A DNA stretch of 17,322 bases from CAZUCD01 sp964618855 (GCA_964618855.1 CAZUCD010000074.1:1-17322); one strand, 5' to 3'; shown: positions 7,367-15,089, counted from the stretch's first letter. Notes: generated from the letters alone by a model not told the origin. Made by a program: numbers and translations.

Positions 7367-7666
7367 GGAAGTGCTGGTACCTTTCGGGTTGGTGCGGGGA
7401 TTGTGCCCGCGACGCGCATTGGTTCGGTCTGAACTGTCCATGCCGGGATGCAAGCATCGCACCCGTCGGCGTGGGCTTTGATCGGAGCCGGACATCAGGC
7501 ATTCGGTTTGCCCGCCTGCCGGTCGCACGGGCAATACGGATTGCCCTGCGGAAGCTTCACCCGGAATGTCTGCCAGCGGTATAGTTTTGGCGGGTGGCGC
7601 CCCCGACCGCCCGCGCGTCCGCTCGCGGAGTTAGTCCCCCGTCGTTCCCAATCGGAGCACCTTGCC
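7367..7666. promoter_or_regulatory. Divergent intergenic region with a candidate promoter at 7556-7585
   Basis: Three hundred bases separate the divergent redoxin and VOC genes. On the plus strand, TTCACC (7556-7561) and TATAGT (7580-7585) are 18 bases apart and match the sigma-70 consensus moderately well, about 80 bases before the VOC start. No convincing promoter for the redoxin gene was found on the minus strand. No gene is apparent. Confidence 0.35.
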
Positions 7667-8098
7667 ATGATCCTGAAGACCCCGTTGCCGACCGAATCCC
7701 CCGACTCCGCCAGCGCAGGCGTGGCTTTCCGGCCGCTGTGCTGGATCGAGATTCCAGTGTCGGATATCCGCGCCGCCGCCGACCGCCTGTTCCAGCTCTT
7801 TGGCTGGACGGTGCAGGCGCCCTCGACATCGAGCTTTGCCCTGCTGATGACGGGCAACCGCGAGCCTATCGGGGTGTCGCTCGTGCTGCGGGAGTCGCTG
7901 GGGGCGAACAACGAGCCCATGACGACGCTGATCGGCGCGAATGTCGGGTCGGAGAAGATCGAGGAGGTGTTCGCGCGGGCGCTGGGCCTGGGATTCATGC
8001 CGGTTGAGGCGCCGCGAGCAATTCCGGAGGCGGGTCATGGCATGCGCGCCGTCCTGCGTGATCCGGACGGGAACCTGTTCGGTTTGTGGCGCGATTGA
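7667..8098 (+). CDS. VOC-superfamily (glyoxalase/bleomycin-resistance fold) protein
   Basis: This 143-residue protein has the paired beta-alpha-beta-beta-beta modules of the vicinal oxygen chelate fold. The first module contains CWIEIPVSDIRAAADRLFQLFGW (25-47), and the second ends in the family's signature RDPDGNLFGLW (131-141). The Cys-rich, metal-binding positions of true glyoxalase I are not clearly conserved, so the substrate is unknown. Members of this type are often annotated as glyoxalase-like or as predicted lactoylglutathione-lyase relatives. The ATG at 7667 has GGAG nine bases upstream, and the homologous region starts soon after it. The frame is open back to 7448, but that stretch looks non-coding. 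Confidence 0.85.
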   Translation: MILKTPLPTESPDSASAGVAFRPLCWIEIPVSDIRAAADRLFQLFGWTVQAPSTSSFALLMTGNREPIGVSLVLRESLGANNEPMTTLIGANVGSEKIEEVFARALGLGFMPVEAPRAIPEAGHGMRAVLRDPDGNLFGLWRD

Positions 8099-8206
8099 AT
8101 AAACCGACATCCCATGCGCATTGATGCATGCCGGGGGTGAGCAGTTCCCCCGCGGCCGGGTGACGCCCGCTCACCGGTCCCCGATTCCCGATCCCCGAGT
8201 CGCCCC

Positions 8207-9307
8207 CTGTCCGCTCCTCCGCCCATACCCCAGACGGCCCCCCGGGAGGGGCGCGAGTTCCCCTGCGAGCAATGCGGGGCCGCGCTCGCCTTCGATCCGG
8301 GTGCCGCCAACCTTCGGTGCGCGCACTGCGGGCACGAGCAGCACATCCCCCAGTCGGAGGAGGAGGTGCGGGAGGTCTCGTTCGAGACTTGGGCGCAGGC
8401 GGCCCACGTCACGGAGGGCGTGCTGGCGGGGACGGACGGGGAGCGGCGCTGCGATGGCTGCGGCGCGACGATCCTGATTTCGCAGAAGCTGGCGACGGAG
8501 ATGTGCCCCTTCTGCGGGACACACCTCTCGAACCCTGTGAAGTCCGCGACTCCGATGATGGAGCCATGGGGAGTGCTGCCGTTCTCCGTGACGGAGGCCA
8601 CCGCGCGCGAATCGTTCAGGAAGTGGGTGGCGGGGCGCTGGTTTGCACCGAACGACTTCAAGCGCATGGCGGACATGGGGCGGGTCTCCGGGCTGTACGT
8701 GCCCTATTGGACCTACGATGCGATGACGTTCAGTTGGTACCGGGGTGAACGCGGTGACGCCTACTACGTCACGGTGGGTTCAGGGAAGAACCAGCGACGG
8801 GAGCGCCGGGTCCGCTGGCGCCCGGCGAGCGGCAGCGTCCGCCATTGGTTCGACGACGTGCTGGTGTGCGCCTCCAAGGGCTTGCCGGAGAAACTCGTTC
8901 ATGAGCTGGAACCGTGGGACCTGAAGACCATGCAGGCCTACCGCCCTGAGTTCCTTGGCGGTTTCCGCACGGAACGCTACCAGCTCGACGCCAAGGAGGG
9001 TTTCGGTCTGGCCCGTGCGATCATGGACAGGGTGATCGATTCCCTGGTGCGGCGTGACATCGGCGGGGACGAACAACGGGTGCACTCGATCCGCACGCAG
9101 GTTTCAAACGTGACCTTCAAGCACGTCCTCCTGCCGGTATGGCTGGCGGCGTACCGCTACAAGGACCGGACTTTCCGGGTGCTTGTCAACGCACGCACGG
9201 GCGAGGTTCAGGGCGAACGGCCCTGGAGCGCGGCTAAGATCACGCTGTTCGTGCTCATGTGCATCGCCATCGTGGCCGTGGTGATCGTGCTGGCGAAGGG
9301 GAAGTAG
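8207..9307 (+). CDS. Double zinc-ribbon protein with C-terminal membrane anchor (non-standard start)
   Basis: The frame encodes two zinc ribbons, C20xxC23...C38xxC41 and C82xxC85...C100xxC103 (counting from 8207). A mixed alpha/beta region with aromatic WTYDAMTFSWYRGE follows, and one transmembrane helix close to the C-terminus (about 343-362, ITLFVLMCIAIVAVVIVL). It resembles TFIIB-type zinc-ribbon proteins sometimes misnamed primosomal protein N' relatives; the function is unknown. The only ATG/GTG/TTG in frame is GTG at 8366, but starting there removes the whole first ribbon, which is plainly coding. The frame is open back to a TGA at 8138-8140; CTG at 8207 (giving M-SAPPPIPQT) or ATA at 8225 are the plausible starts. 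No Shine-Dalgarno is visible at either. Gene callers will probably report 8366-9307. Confidence 0.78.
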   Translation: MSAPPPIPQTAPREGREFPCEQCGAALAFDPGAANLRCAHCGHEQHIPQSEEEVREVSFETWAQAAHVTEGVLAGTDGERRCDGCGATILISQKLATEMCPFCGTHLSNPVKSATPMMEPWGVLPFSVTEATARESFRKWVAGRWFAPNDFKRMADMGRVSGLYVPYWTYDAMTFSWYRGERGDAYYVTVGSGKNQRRERRVRWRPASGSVRHWFDDVLVCASKGLPEKLVHELEPWDLKTMQAYRPEFLGGFRTERYQLDAKEGFGLARAIMDRVIDSLVRRDIGGDEQRVHSIRTQVSNVTFKHVLLPVWLAAYRYKDRTFRVLVNARTGEVQGERPWSAAKITLFVLMCIAIVAVVIVLAKGK

Positions 9308-9313
9308 CCGGCC

Positions 9314-10651
9314 TCAGCCGCCCAGTGTATCCCTGATCCCCGCCCGGAACGTGAATTGATGCGGGTTGCGGTCGCACTTCATGTTCATCAACCCCAGCCT
9401 GACGAGCTCGCGCAGGTCGGACCGCGCCGTCGCCATCGTGACGCCATGGGTGCGGGCATGCCCCTTCATGGTGTAGATGTACCCCGGATTCGACAGGCCA
9501 TGCACTACGAGCTCCCTTTGGCGCCGGTTCAGGGACCGGTCCGACTTCACCTTCAGTTCCACCTGTGCCCGTGATTGGGCGCGACTCCGGTACTCCCGCC
9601 GCAGCTCCTCAAGCTCCTCCTTCAGCCGCGCGATGTTGTACAGGATGAAGTACGTCAGGTCCCCCTCGTCGGTTTCCGTTTCCAGATATGCCCGATAGTA
9701 GGCGTTCCTCGACCGGTGAATCTGCCGCGACAGGGACAGGAACCGGCAGATCGGGTAGCCGGACTTCAGCATCGACCAAGTGAACAGCACCCGCGCAAGC
9801 CGCCCGTTCCCATCCACGAACGGGTGTTCGTATCCTATCATGAAGTGCAGGATGATGGCCCGGACGAGGGGGTGAATGTATGGGGACCTTGGCGGGTGAT
9901 TGACGTGGGCGCACAAGGCCTCCAGCCGCGCCGGGAGCAACCCGGCCGCCGGCGGTTCGTGCAGGACCCGGCCCCGTTCATCAACGACCGCGATCGTGTC
10001 CCCCTGCTCCCTGATCCGGCCCTCGTCACCCTCGGATTCGAGCGTTCCCGCCGTCAGGGACGCGTGCAGGTTCCTGAGCAGCTCCAGCGAGAGCGGCTCG
10101 CCAATCATCGATGGGAGCTCCCGCATGACCCGGTGGCTGTTTGCGATCATCCGCTCCCCATGGTCCCTGGGCTTCAGGCCCTCCCGCAGCATCCGCTGGG
10201 CGACGACCCGCGTGGTCGCCGCACCCTCGAGTTGGCTGGAGTGAATCGCCTCCTCCATCACGGCCTCGAGGTGGATGATCTGGGCGTCCTCGTCTTCCAG
10301 GACCTTGCCCGGGAGGACCCACGCGGCCCGTCCCAGGTCCACATCCAGCTCGTGCAGGAATTCCTGGATCCCGTCCGTGGGGACAAAGTGGAAGCTCGCC
10401 CCATCCTTCGCCCGCAGCGGCAGGGTCCGCGCCTGGTTCAGCCGGTCGAGCTTCGTCCGGAGCCACCAATGCCGGTTCGTCATGCCTTCGGGAGGTTCGA
10501 GATACTGGAGCTTGTCCCAGTGCGGGTAGTCCTCCCGCATTGGAACCCGGACGCCATAGGCGTCGGCGAGGGACTCGGCGGCAATCGTCGCCTGCAGCAG
10601 CTCCCGCCGGAGTTCTTTCAGGTTGGGTGGTGGAGTGGGGGCTATCCTCAT
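9314..10651 (-). CDS. Fic-family AMPylase-like protein with inhibitory motif and winged-helix tail
   Basis: This 445-residue protein carries the Fic core HPFVDGNGRLAR (276-287), matching HPFx(D/E)GN(G/K)R. The His is catalytic, so transfer of AMP or another nucleotide moiety onto a target hydroxyl is expected. An N-terminal SSQLEG (138-143) fits the (S/T)xxxE(G/N) inhibitory helix, so this is a class II, self-inhibited Fic. The C-terminus (about 375-445) looks like a winged helix-turn-helix (HARTHGVTMATARSDLRELV), a common add-on in this group. The ATG at 10651 was chosen because GGAGG lies six bases upstream. A longer GTG frame from 10711 would run through an operator. It converges with the zinc-ribbon gene, with six bases between the stops. 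The target is unknown. Self-regulation through the upstream operators is likely but inferred. Confidence 0.92.
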   Translation of the reverse strand: MRIAPTPPPNLKELRRELLQATIAAESLADAYGVRVPMREDYPHWDKLQYLEPPEGMTNRHWWLRTKLDRLNQARTLPLRAKDGASFHFVPTDGIQEFLHELDVDLGRAAWVLPGKVLEDEDAQIIHLEAVMEEAIHSSQLEGAATTRVVAQRMLREGLKPRDHGERMIANSHRVMRELPSMIGEPLSLELLRNLHASLTAGTLESEGDEGRIREQGDTIAVVDERGRVLHEPPAAGLLPARLEALCAHVNHPPRSPYIHPLVRAIILHFMIGYEHPFVDGNGRLARVLFTWSMLKSGYPICRFLSLSRQIHRSRNAYYRAYLETETDEGDLTYFILYNIARLKEELEELRREYRSRAQSRAQVELKVKSDRSLNRRQRELVVHGLSNPGYIYTMKGHARTHGVTMATARSDLRELVRLGLMNMKCDRNPHQFTFRAGIRDTLGG

Positions 10652-10696
10652 GGCTTCCCTCCGGTTCGATCCGGCGGTGCGATGGGAACACGAGAA

Positions 10697-10726
10697 CTTT
10701 GTCAATGTCACGCACTTTTAACAAAG
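10697..10726. promoter_or_regulatory. Putative Fic operator O1
   Basis: The half-sites CTTTGTCAA (10697-10705) and TTAACAAAG (10718-10726) are inverted with 12 bases between them, with one mismatch. The site lies 46-75 bases upstream of the fic ATG, where a promoter would be. It matches O2 in half-site sequence and in spacing. Confidence 0.65.
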
Positions 10727-10801
10727 ATTCGTCTTTCTAAGCGCCAAACCATTTAATTTCAATAGTTTGCAACTGCAAGATTGGGTGCAAATCGAGCAGG
10801 C

Positions 10802-10841
10802 GCAAACTTTGTTAATTTCATACAACATTAACAAAGTTTGC
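10802..10841. promoter_or_regulatory. Putative Fic operator O2 (perfect 15-bp inverted repeat)
   Basis: The arms GCAAACTTTGTTAAT (10802-10816) and ATTAACAAAGTTTGC (10827-10841) are perfectly inverted around a 10-base spacer. The core CTTTGTTAA-N12-TTAACAAAG repeats the geometry of O1, 110 bases away centre to centre. It sits in an AT-rich 224-base gap between fic and the methyltransferase. No run of T follows on either strand and there is no transposase nearby, so an operator is favoured over a terminator or a mobile-element end. Confidence 0.65.
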
Positions 10842-10875
10842 CAGAACACTCGCGATGTTCAAGGGTTAAGACCAT

Positions 10876-11955
10876 TTAACCCAATATTCTGCGTTTCCAT
10901 GCCCGCACTGGCCAACCGAAGCGCAGGGGGGCCCGCAGTCCACGCGGATTTGGGTCCTTGGCGAGCCGGAAGGCGGTGCCGTAAAGATGGAGCGCCTCGA
11001 AGGGAATCCCGCCGAGGAGATCGGGCAGGCCAATCTCGCGCGCGACACGGATGCCCTCGTGGTCGATGAGGTCGCTCCACGCCCGCACGACCCAGGGGCC
11101 GGCCCTAAGGGCGTCGCGCATGGCGCGTGGGGACATGAAGTTGAGTTGGTTGGTCAGAACATCGCGAAGGGTGGGGGACGAGAGCGCAACGCCCGGACCC
11201 CACTCGCGCCCGGGACACTCGCGAACGGCGAGATCGGCGAGTTCCTCCGCCGTCCAAAGCAGATGGCCCCAGGGCACCGGGAAGAACTCCCCGAGGTGGT
11301 GTCCGAACCGGGAAAAATAGAGCATCTCGGTCAAGCCGAAGTGCAGGCCGCCGGTCCGCAGGACGCGGGCGGCTTCGGCGAAGGTCGCCGCGGGATCGGG
11401 CAGGTGTTCCAGCACGTTGAAGGAGTAGACGAGATCGACGCCCTGGTCGGGAAGGGGAAGCCGGGCGCCGTCCGCGTGCACGAAGGCGAGCGACGGGGCG
11501 AACTCGACCCCGTCCAGGTGTCCCCGCGCGTCGCGGGAGATCCGCGCGACATCCAGCAGGCGTGGCTCGCGCGCGCCGAGCCGATGGAAGGAGTGGATGT
11601 TCTCGATGTGGCGGGGGTTCTTCTCCTTCCAGCAGACGTCGGTGGCGACGACGAGGCGCGCCCCGCAACCAGCAAGGGAGGCCGCATGCCAACCCATGCC
11701 TGCGCCGAGCTCCACGGCGCGGAAGCCCGGCGCGAGCGCCGACACCACGTCCGGCATGTAGGCGCGGAAGGTGGCGAGATGGTTGAACCCGAGGTGGTGC
11801 TCCATCATGACGACGGAGTCCACTGGGGCGGCGGAGGCTGCGCGGGCGGCGATGTCCCGGCGCGCGATGGCGAGTGCAGCCGACCGGGCGCGCTCGAGCG
11901 CCCGCGCCGAGCGCCAGTGGCGGGACGGGTCGAACGGCGCCGGGGGCGTGCTCAG
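10876..11955 (-). CDS. SAM-dependent class I methyltransferase, probable CTG start
   Basis: Counted from CTG at 11955 the protein has 359 residues. The SAM site VELGAGMGWHAA (81-92) is followed by an acidic strand end (VVATDVCW, D106), then DGARLPLPD and LVYSFNVLEHLPDP with GGLHFG, the usual Methyltransf_11 pattern. The C-terminal third has no recognised domain. The substrate is unknown; a small molecule, lipid or glycan is possible. The first ATG/GTG/TTG in frame is GTG at 11823, but the upstream 44 codons read as ordinary protein (FDPSRHWRSARALERARSA). CTG at 11955 overlaps the ruvB stop as CTGA, and a perfect GGAGG (complement of 11963-11967) stands seven bases before it. That is the typical coupled-gene layout with CTG in place of ATG. 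A conventional annotation would give 10876-11823. Confidence 0.82.
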   Translation of the reverse strand: MSTPPAPFDPSRHWRSARALERARSAALAIARRDIAARAASAAPVDSVVMMEHHLGFNHLATFRAYMPDVVSALAPGFRAVELGAGMGWHAASLAGCGARLVVATDVCWKEKNPRHIENIHSFHRLGAREPRLLDVARISRDARGHLDGVEFAPSLAFVHADGARLPLPDQGVDLVYSFNVLEHLPDPAATFAEAARVLRTGGLHFGLTEMLYFSRFGHHLGEFFPVPWGHLLWTAEELADLAVRECPGREWGPGVALSSPTLRDVLTNQLNFMSPRAMRDALRAGPWVVRAWSDLIDHEGIRVAREIGLPDLLGGIPFEALHLYGTAFRLAKDPNPRGLRAPLRFGWPVRAWKRRILG

Positions 11956-13010
11956 GCCTCGTCCTCCGCGAAGACGTCGGCCGCTGCACCCGGGATGGTG
12001 ATCGGAGCCTTGAGGCCGAGGTGCTCGTACGCGGCACCGAGCGCGACCCGCCCGCGCGGGGTCCTCGAGACAAACCCGAGCTGGATGAGGTAGGGCTCCA
12101 CCATGTCGAGCAGCGTGTCCTCGTCCTCGCTGAGTGCGACGCCGAGCGTGTTGAGGCCGACGGGGCCGCCCCCGAACTTGCCGATCAGCGCCTCAAGAAA
12201 TGCGCGGTCCTGAGCGTCCAGCCCGGCGCGATCAACGTCGAGGAGCGCGAGGGCCTCGTCCGCCACCTCGGCGGTTATCTGCGGGAGCCTGCGCACCTGG
12301 GCAATGTCGCGCACCCGGCGGAGCAGCCGGTTGGCGATGCGGGGCGTCCCGCGTGACCGCGCCGCGATGGCCCGCAGCCCCCCGTCGTCCACGCTGGCGC
12401 GCAGGAGCCGCGCGCTGCGTTCGACAATCCGCGTCATTTCATCGATGGTGTAGAAGTTGAGCCGGAACGTGATGCCGAACCTGGACCTCATCGGGCCAGT
12501 GACCATGCCCGCGCGCGTGGTGGCGCCGACGAGCGTGAACGGCTCGATGTCCAGCTTGATCGACTTGGCGTGCGGGCCCTCGCCGATGATGATGTCGATC
12601 TTGCGGTCCTCCATCGCGGGGTAGAGGCACTCCTCGACGACGCGGTTGAGGCGGTGTATCTCATCGATGAAGAGGACGTCGCCGCGCTTCAGGTCGGTGA
12701 GGATCGCGGCCAGGTCGTCCTTGCGTTCGATGACGGGACCGCTCGTGGCGCGCAGGCTCCCCCCCATCTCCGCGGCGATGATGTTCGCGAGCGTCGTCTT
12801 GCCAAGGCCCGGGGGGCCGTAGATGAGGACGTGGTCGAGGGCCTCGCGGCGCTCGCGGGCGGCGGCCACGAAGGTCATCAGGTTCGCGACGGCCTGCGGT
12901 TGGCCGATGAAGTCGGATGCGCGCTTTGGCCGCAGGACAAGGTCGTAGTCGCGGTCGCGCTCATCGGCGGGGTGCGGTGAAAGGTGCGATGCGTCCATGG
13001 GGCGATCCAT
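11952..13010 (-). CDS. ruvB: Holliday junction branch migration ATPase RuvB
   Basis: This 352-residue protein is the AAA+ motor that, with RuvA, drives branch migration of Holliday junctions during recombination and repair. All key motifs are intact: LRPKRASDFIGQ (26-37), Walker A GPPGLGKT (65-72), Walker B LFIDEIHRL (113-121), sensor GATTRAG (162-168) and arginine finger RSRFG (175-179). The winged-helix DNA-binding end holds GPVGLNTLGVALSED and ends near LGFVSRTPRGRVAL. The start is ATG at 13010; ATG at 12998 would be four residues shorter, and neither has a clear ribosome-binding site. ruvA and ruvC are not adjacent. Its stop overlaps the next gene's start, tying the methyltransferase to ruvB expression. 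Confidence 0.96.
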   Translation of the reverse strand: MDRPMDASHLSPHPADERDRDYDLVLRPKRASDFIGQPQAVANLMTFVAAARERREALDHVLIYGPPGLGKTTLANIIAAEMGGSLRATSGPVIERKDDLAAILTDLKRGDVLFIDEIHRLNRVVEECLYPAMEDRKIDIIIGEGPHAKSIKLDIEPFTLVGATTRAGMVTGPMRSRFGITFRLNFYTIDEMTRIVERSARLLRASVDDGGLRAIAARSRGTPRIANRLLRRVRDIAQVRRLPQITAEVADEALALLDVDRAGLDAQDRAFLEALIGKFGGGPVGLNTLGVALSEDEDTLLDMVEPYLIQLGFVSRTPRGRVALGAAYEHLGLKAPITIPGAAADVFAEDEA

Positions 13011-13203
13011 GCTGCGTGGCTGCGGGAATGATGCGCAAGCACGGGCACGGTGTCCAGTGCGTGTTGCGTGAAAGTTTCGCCTCGGGTCTTCAGACCTCGC
13101 TTGCGGCATCCGTCGCGGCCGTGAGACTTGAAGGCAGAGCGACAATCTCGCCTCATGTGCAGCCGGGAATCATGGAAGGCGGCACACTCTCAAAGGATGA
13201 TCC

Positions 13204-14445
13204 ATGGCAGCCGCGCGAGCCGTTGGACCCGCCACCGCCCGCATCGAGAGCCTGAAGGTGCGCAACTTCAGGGCGCTGCGGGACGTCGAAATGCGCTCAC
13301 TGACGCCGCTGACAGTACTGCTCGGTCCCAACGGAAGCGGGAAGTCCACCGTTTTTGATGTGTTTGCGTTTCTGGCAGAGTGTTTCGAATCGGGGCTAAG
13401 GCGGGCCTGGGATAAACGCGGGCGCGCGAGAGAATTGAAGTCACGGGATTCGGAAGGCCCGGTGATGATTGAGATAAAGTACCGGGAACCGAAGTATCCC
13501 CTCATCACCTATCATCTCGCGGTTGACGAGATCGCCGGCGCGCCGATTGTCGTGGAGGAATGGCTCCGATGGAAGCGAGGAACTCACGGACGTCCATTCA
13601 GCTTTCTTGACTACAAGAAGGGAATCGGGCGTGCCATCAGCGGGGAAGCACCGGACCTCGAGGATGAACGGGTGGAGATCCCGCTGAAGTCGGCAGACCT
13701 TCTTGCGGTGAACGCACTGGGCCAGTTCGCCGAACACCCTCGGGTCGCGGCTCTTCGGGACTTCATCACGGGATGGTACGTTTCCTACCTCTCGGCAGAA
13801 GGCGCTCGGGGCCAGCCGGAGACTGGGCCTGTGGAAAGGTTGAGCCGGACCGGAGACAATGTCGCCAACGTGATTCAACACCTCGCAGAGCGGCACCCGG
13901 AACGATTGAGCGAGATATTCAAGACACTGCGCGAGCGTGTTCCCCGGATCGACGCCGTCTTCGCGAGACCGATGGACGACGGCCGTCTTCTTCTCCAGAT
14001 CAAGGACTCCCCTTTCAAGCACCCGATCCTCGCCCGATTTGCAAGCGATGGCACCCTGAAGATGCTGGCCTACTTGATAGTTCTCTATGACCCCTCCCCT
14101 CCTCCCTTCGTTGGAATCGAGGAGCCCGAGAACTTTCTCCACCCGAGGCTCCTGCAGGGTCTCGCCGAGGAGTGCCGGTCCGCGAGCGCACGAACGCAAC
14201 TGCTCGTCACCACGCACTCTCCCTTCTTTGTCAATGGTGCCAGACCCGAGGAGGTGCGGGTCTTGTGGCGTGACGATCGGGGCTACACGCAGTCTGAGAT
14301 CGCTTCGTCCATTCGGGGAGTACAGGAGTTCGTTCAGGAAGGCGCCCTCCTTGGTCACCTCTGGATGGAAGGCCATCTCGGGGTTGGCGATCCACTCGTC
14401 CGTCAGGGCGAGCCCATGAAGGCAGGAACCGGACGTCCGAAGTGA
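13204..14445 (+). CDS. AAA-family ATPase of SMC/OLD type (AAA_15/AAA_21-like)
   Basis: This 413-residue protein has ABC-type ATPase motifs split by a middle domain: a RecF-like start IESLKVRNFRALRDVEM (14-30), Walker A GPNGSGKST (41-49), a signature-like FASDGTLKMLAYL (279-291), Walker B FVGIEEPENFLHP (302-314) and switch His in VTTHSPFFVNG (335-345). The Walker B ends in the tandem Glu-Glu typical of OLD-like and RecF-like ATPases. The C-terminus (GALLGHLWMEGHLG) is common in ATPases paired with a TOPRIM-like partner. It overlaps the DUF4276 gene by GTGA. GC content is lower than in ruvB and the HD gene; the line at 13441 is about 53 percent GC. A nucleic-acid-linked defence function is inferred. 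The ATG at 13204 directly precedes a short Ala-rich leader. Confidence 0.9.
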   Translation: MAAARAVGPATARIESLKVRNFRALRDVEMRSLTPLTVLLGPNGSGKSTVFDVFAFLAECFESGLRRAWDKRGRARELKSRDSEGPVMIEIKYREPKYPLITYHLAVDEIAGAPIVVEEWLRWKRGTHGRPFSFLDYKKGIGRAISGEAPDLEDERVEIPLKSADLLAVNALGQFAEHPRVAALRDFITGWYVSYLSAEGARGQPETGPVERLSRTGDNVANVIQHLAERHPERLSEIFKTLRERVPRIDAVFARPMDDGRLLLQIKDSPFKHPILARFASDGTLKMLAYLIVLYDPSPPPFVGIEEPENFLHPRLLQGLAEECRSASARTQLLVTTHSPFFVNGARPEEVRVLWRDDRGYTQSEIASSIRGVQEFVQEGALLGHLWMEGHLGVGDPLVRQGEPMKAGTGRPK

Positions 14446-15089
14446 GTGTTTCCCACTTGGAGTTTCTCGTCGAGGAACCTTCCGCAGAGGCGTTTTTGCA
14501 ACGTCTGCTGCCACGCATCCTGCCATCAGGATGCTCATTCGAGGTCAGAACTTTTCAGGGAAAAGGCGACCTCATCAAGAACCTCCTTCCGCGATTGCGC
14601 GGCTATGCAGCGTGGATGCCCTCCGACTGGCGCATCGTCGTGCTGGTGGACCGGGATGACGATGATTGCACCACCCTGAAAGGGCGCATGGAGGAGGCCG
14701 CGAAGGACTCCGGACTGGGGACACGGAACTCACCGATTCAGGGCGGGTGGCGAGTGGTGAACCGGATCGCTATCGAAGAGCTCGAAGCATGGTACTTCGG
14801 GGACTGGGGTGCTGTTCAAAAGTCGTTCCCGGGAGTCCCGCGGACTATCCCGGAGAAGGCTCCCTTCAGGAATCCAGACTCGATCAAAGGGGGAACCTGG
14901 GAAGCCTTCGAACGAATACTCAAGGCCGCGGGACACCATCAGTCCGGGCTGCGAAAAGTCGAAGCTGCAAGGTTGATGGGGGAGCAGTTGCGGCCGGATG
15001 CCTGCACCTCCCCAAGCTTTCGGCAGTTTCATCGGGCTCTGGCTTCGATCTCCTCGGGTCCACGCAGCCCCGCATCTCGCTCGCGATGA
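14442..15089 (+). CDS. DUF4276 family protein (TOPRIM-like)
   Basis: This 215-residue protein fits DUF4276. An acidic LEFLVEEPSAEAFLQRLLPRI (6-26) aligns with the first TOPRIM glutamate. VVLVDRDDDDC (66-76) supplies the DxD-type acidic motif (D70, D72), and IAIEELEAWYFGDW (109-122) is the family's strongest block. TOPRIM folds of this sort act as nucleases in OLD and PARIS-type proteins, but cleavage by this protein is inference. It begins at GTG 14442 inside a GTGA overlap with the ATPase stop, so the two are expressed together. The last 20 residues are Ser/Arg-rich and not typical of a domain. GC is lower than the neighbouring core genes. The HD gene begins 48 bases downstream. Confidence 0.85.
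   Translation: MSVSHLEFLVEEPSAEAFLQRLLPRILPSGCSFEVRTFQGKGDLIKNLLPRLRGYAAWMPSDWRIVVLVDRDDDDCTTLKGRMEEAAKDSGLGTRNSPIQGGWRVVNRIAIEELEAWYFGDWGAVQKSFPGVPRTIPEKAPFRNPDSIKGGTWEAFERILKAAGHHQSGLRKVEAARLMGEQLRPDACTSPSFRQFHRALASISSGPRSPASRSR

Noticed and set aside
8121..8477. TTG-initiated frame that could supply the zinc-ribbon N-terminus after a frameshift
   Set aside because: The peptide is Pro/Arg-rich filler without protein character, so a shift in the C-run near 8238 does not give a better gene.
10652..10711. Longer Fic start at GTG 10711
   Set aside because: It would lie within operator O1 and adds an atypical N-terminus, whereas ATG 10651 has GGAGG at ideal spacing.
10802..10841. The 40-base palindrome as an insertion-sequence end or attachment site
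   Set aside because: No transposase, integrase or target duplication is nearby, and its geometry repeats that of O1 in front of the fic gene.
10863..10882. Small inverted repeat GGGTTAA/TTAACCC at the end of the methyltransferase gene
   Set aside because: It has only a 7-bp stem with a 6-base loop and no following T-run. The TTAAC overlap with the Fic half-site is too short to call a third operator.
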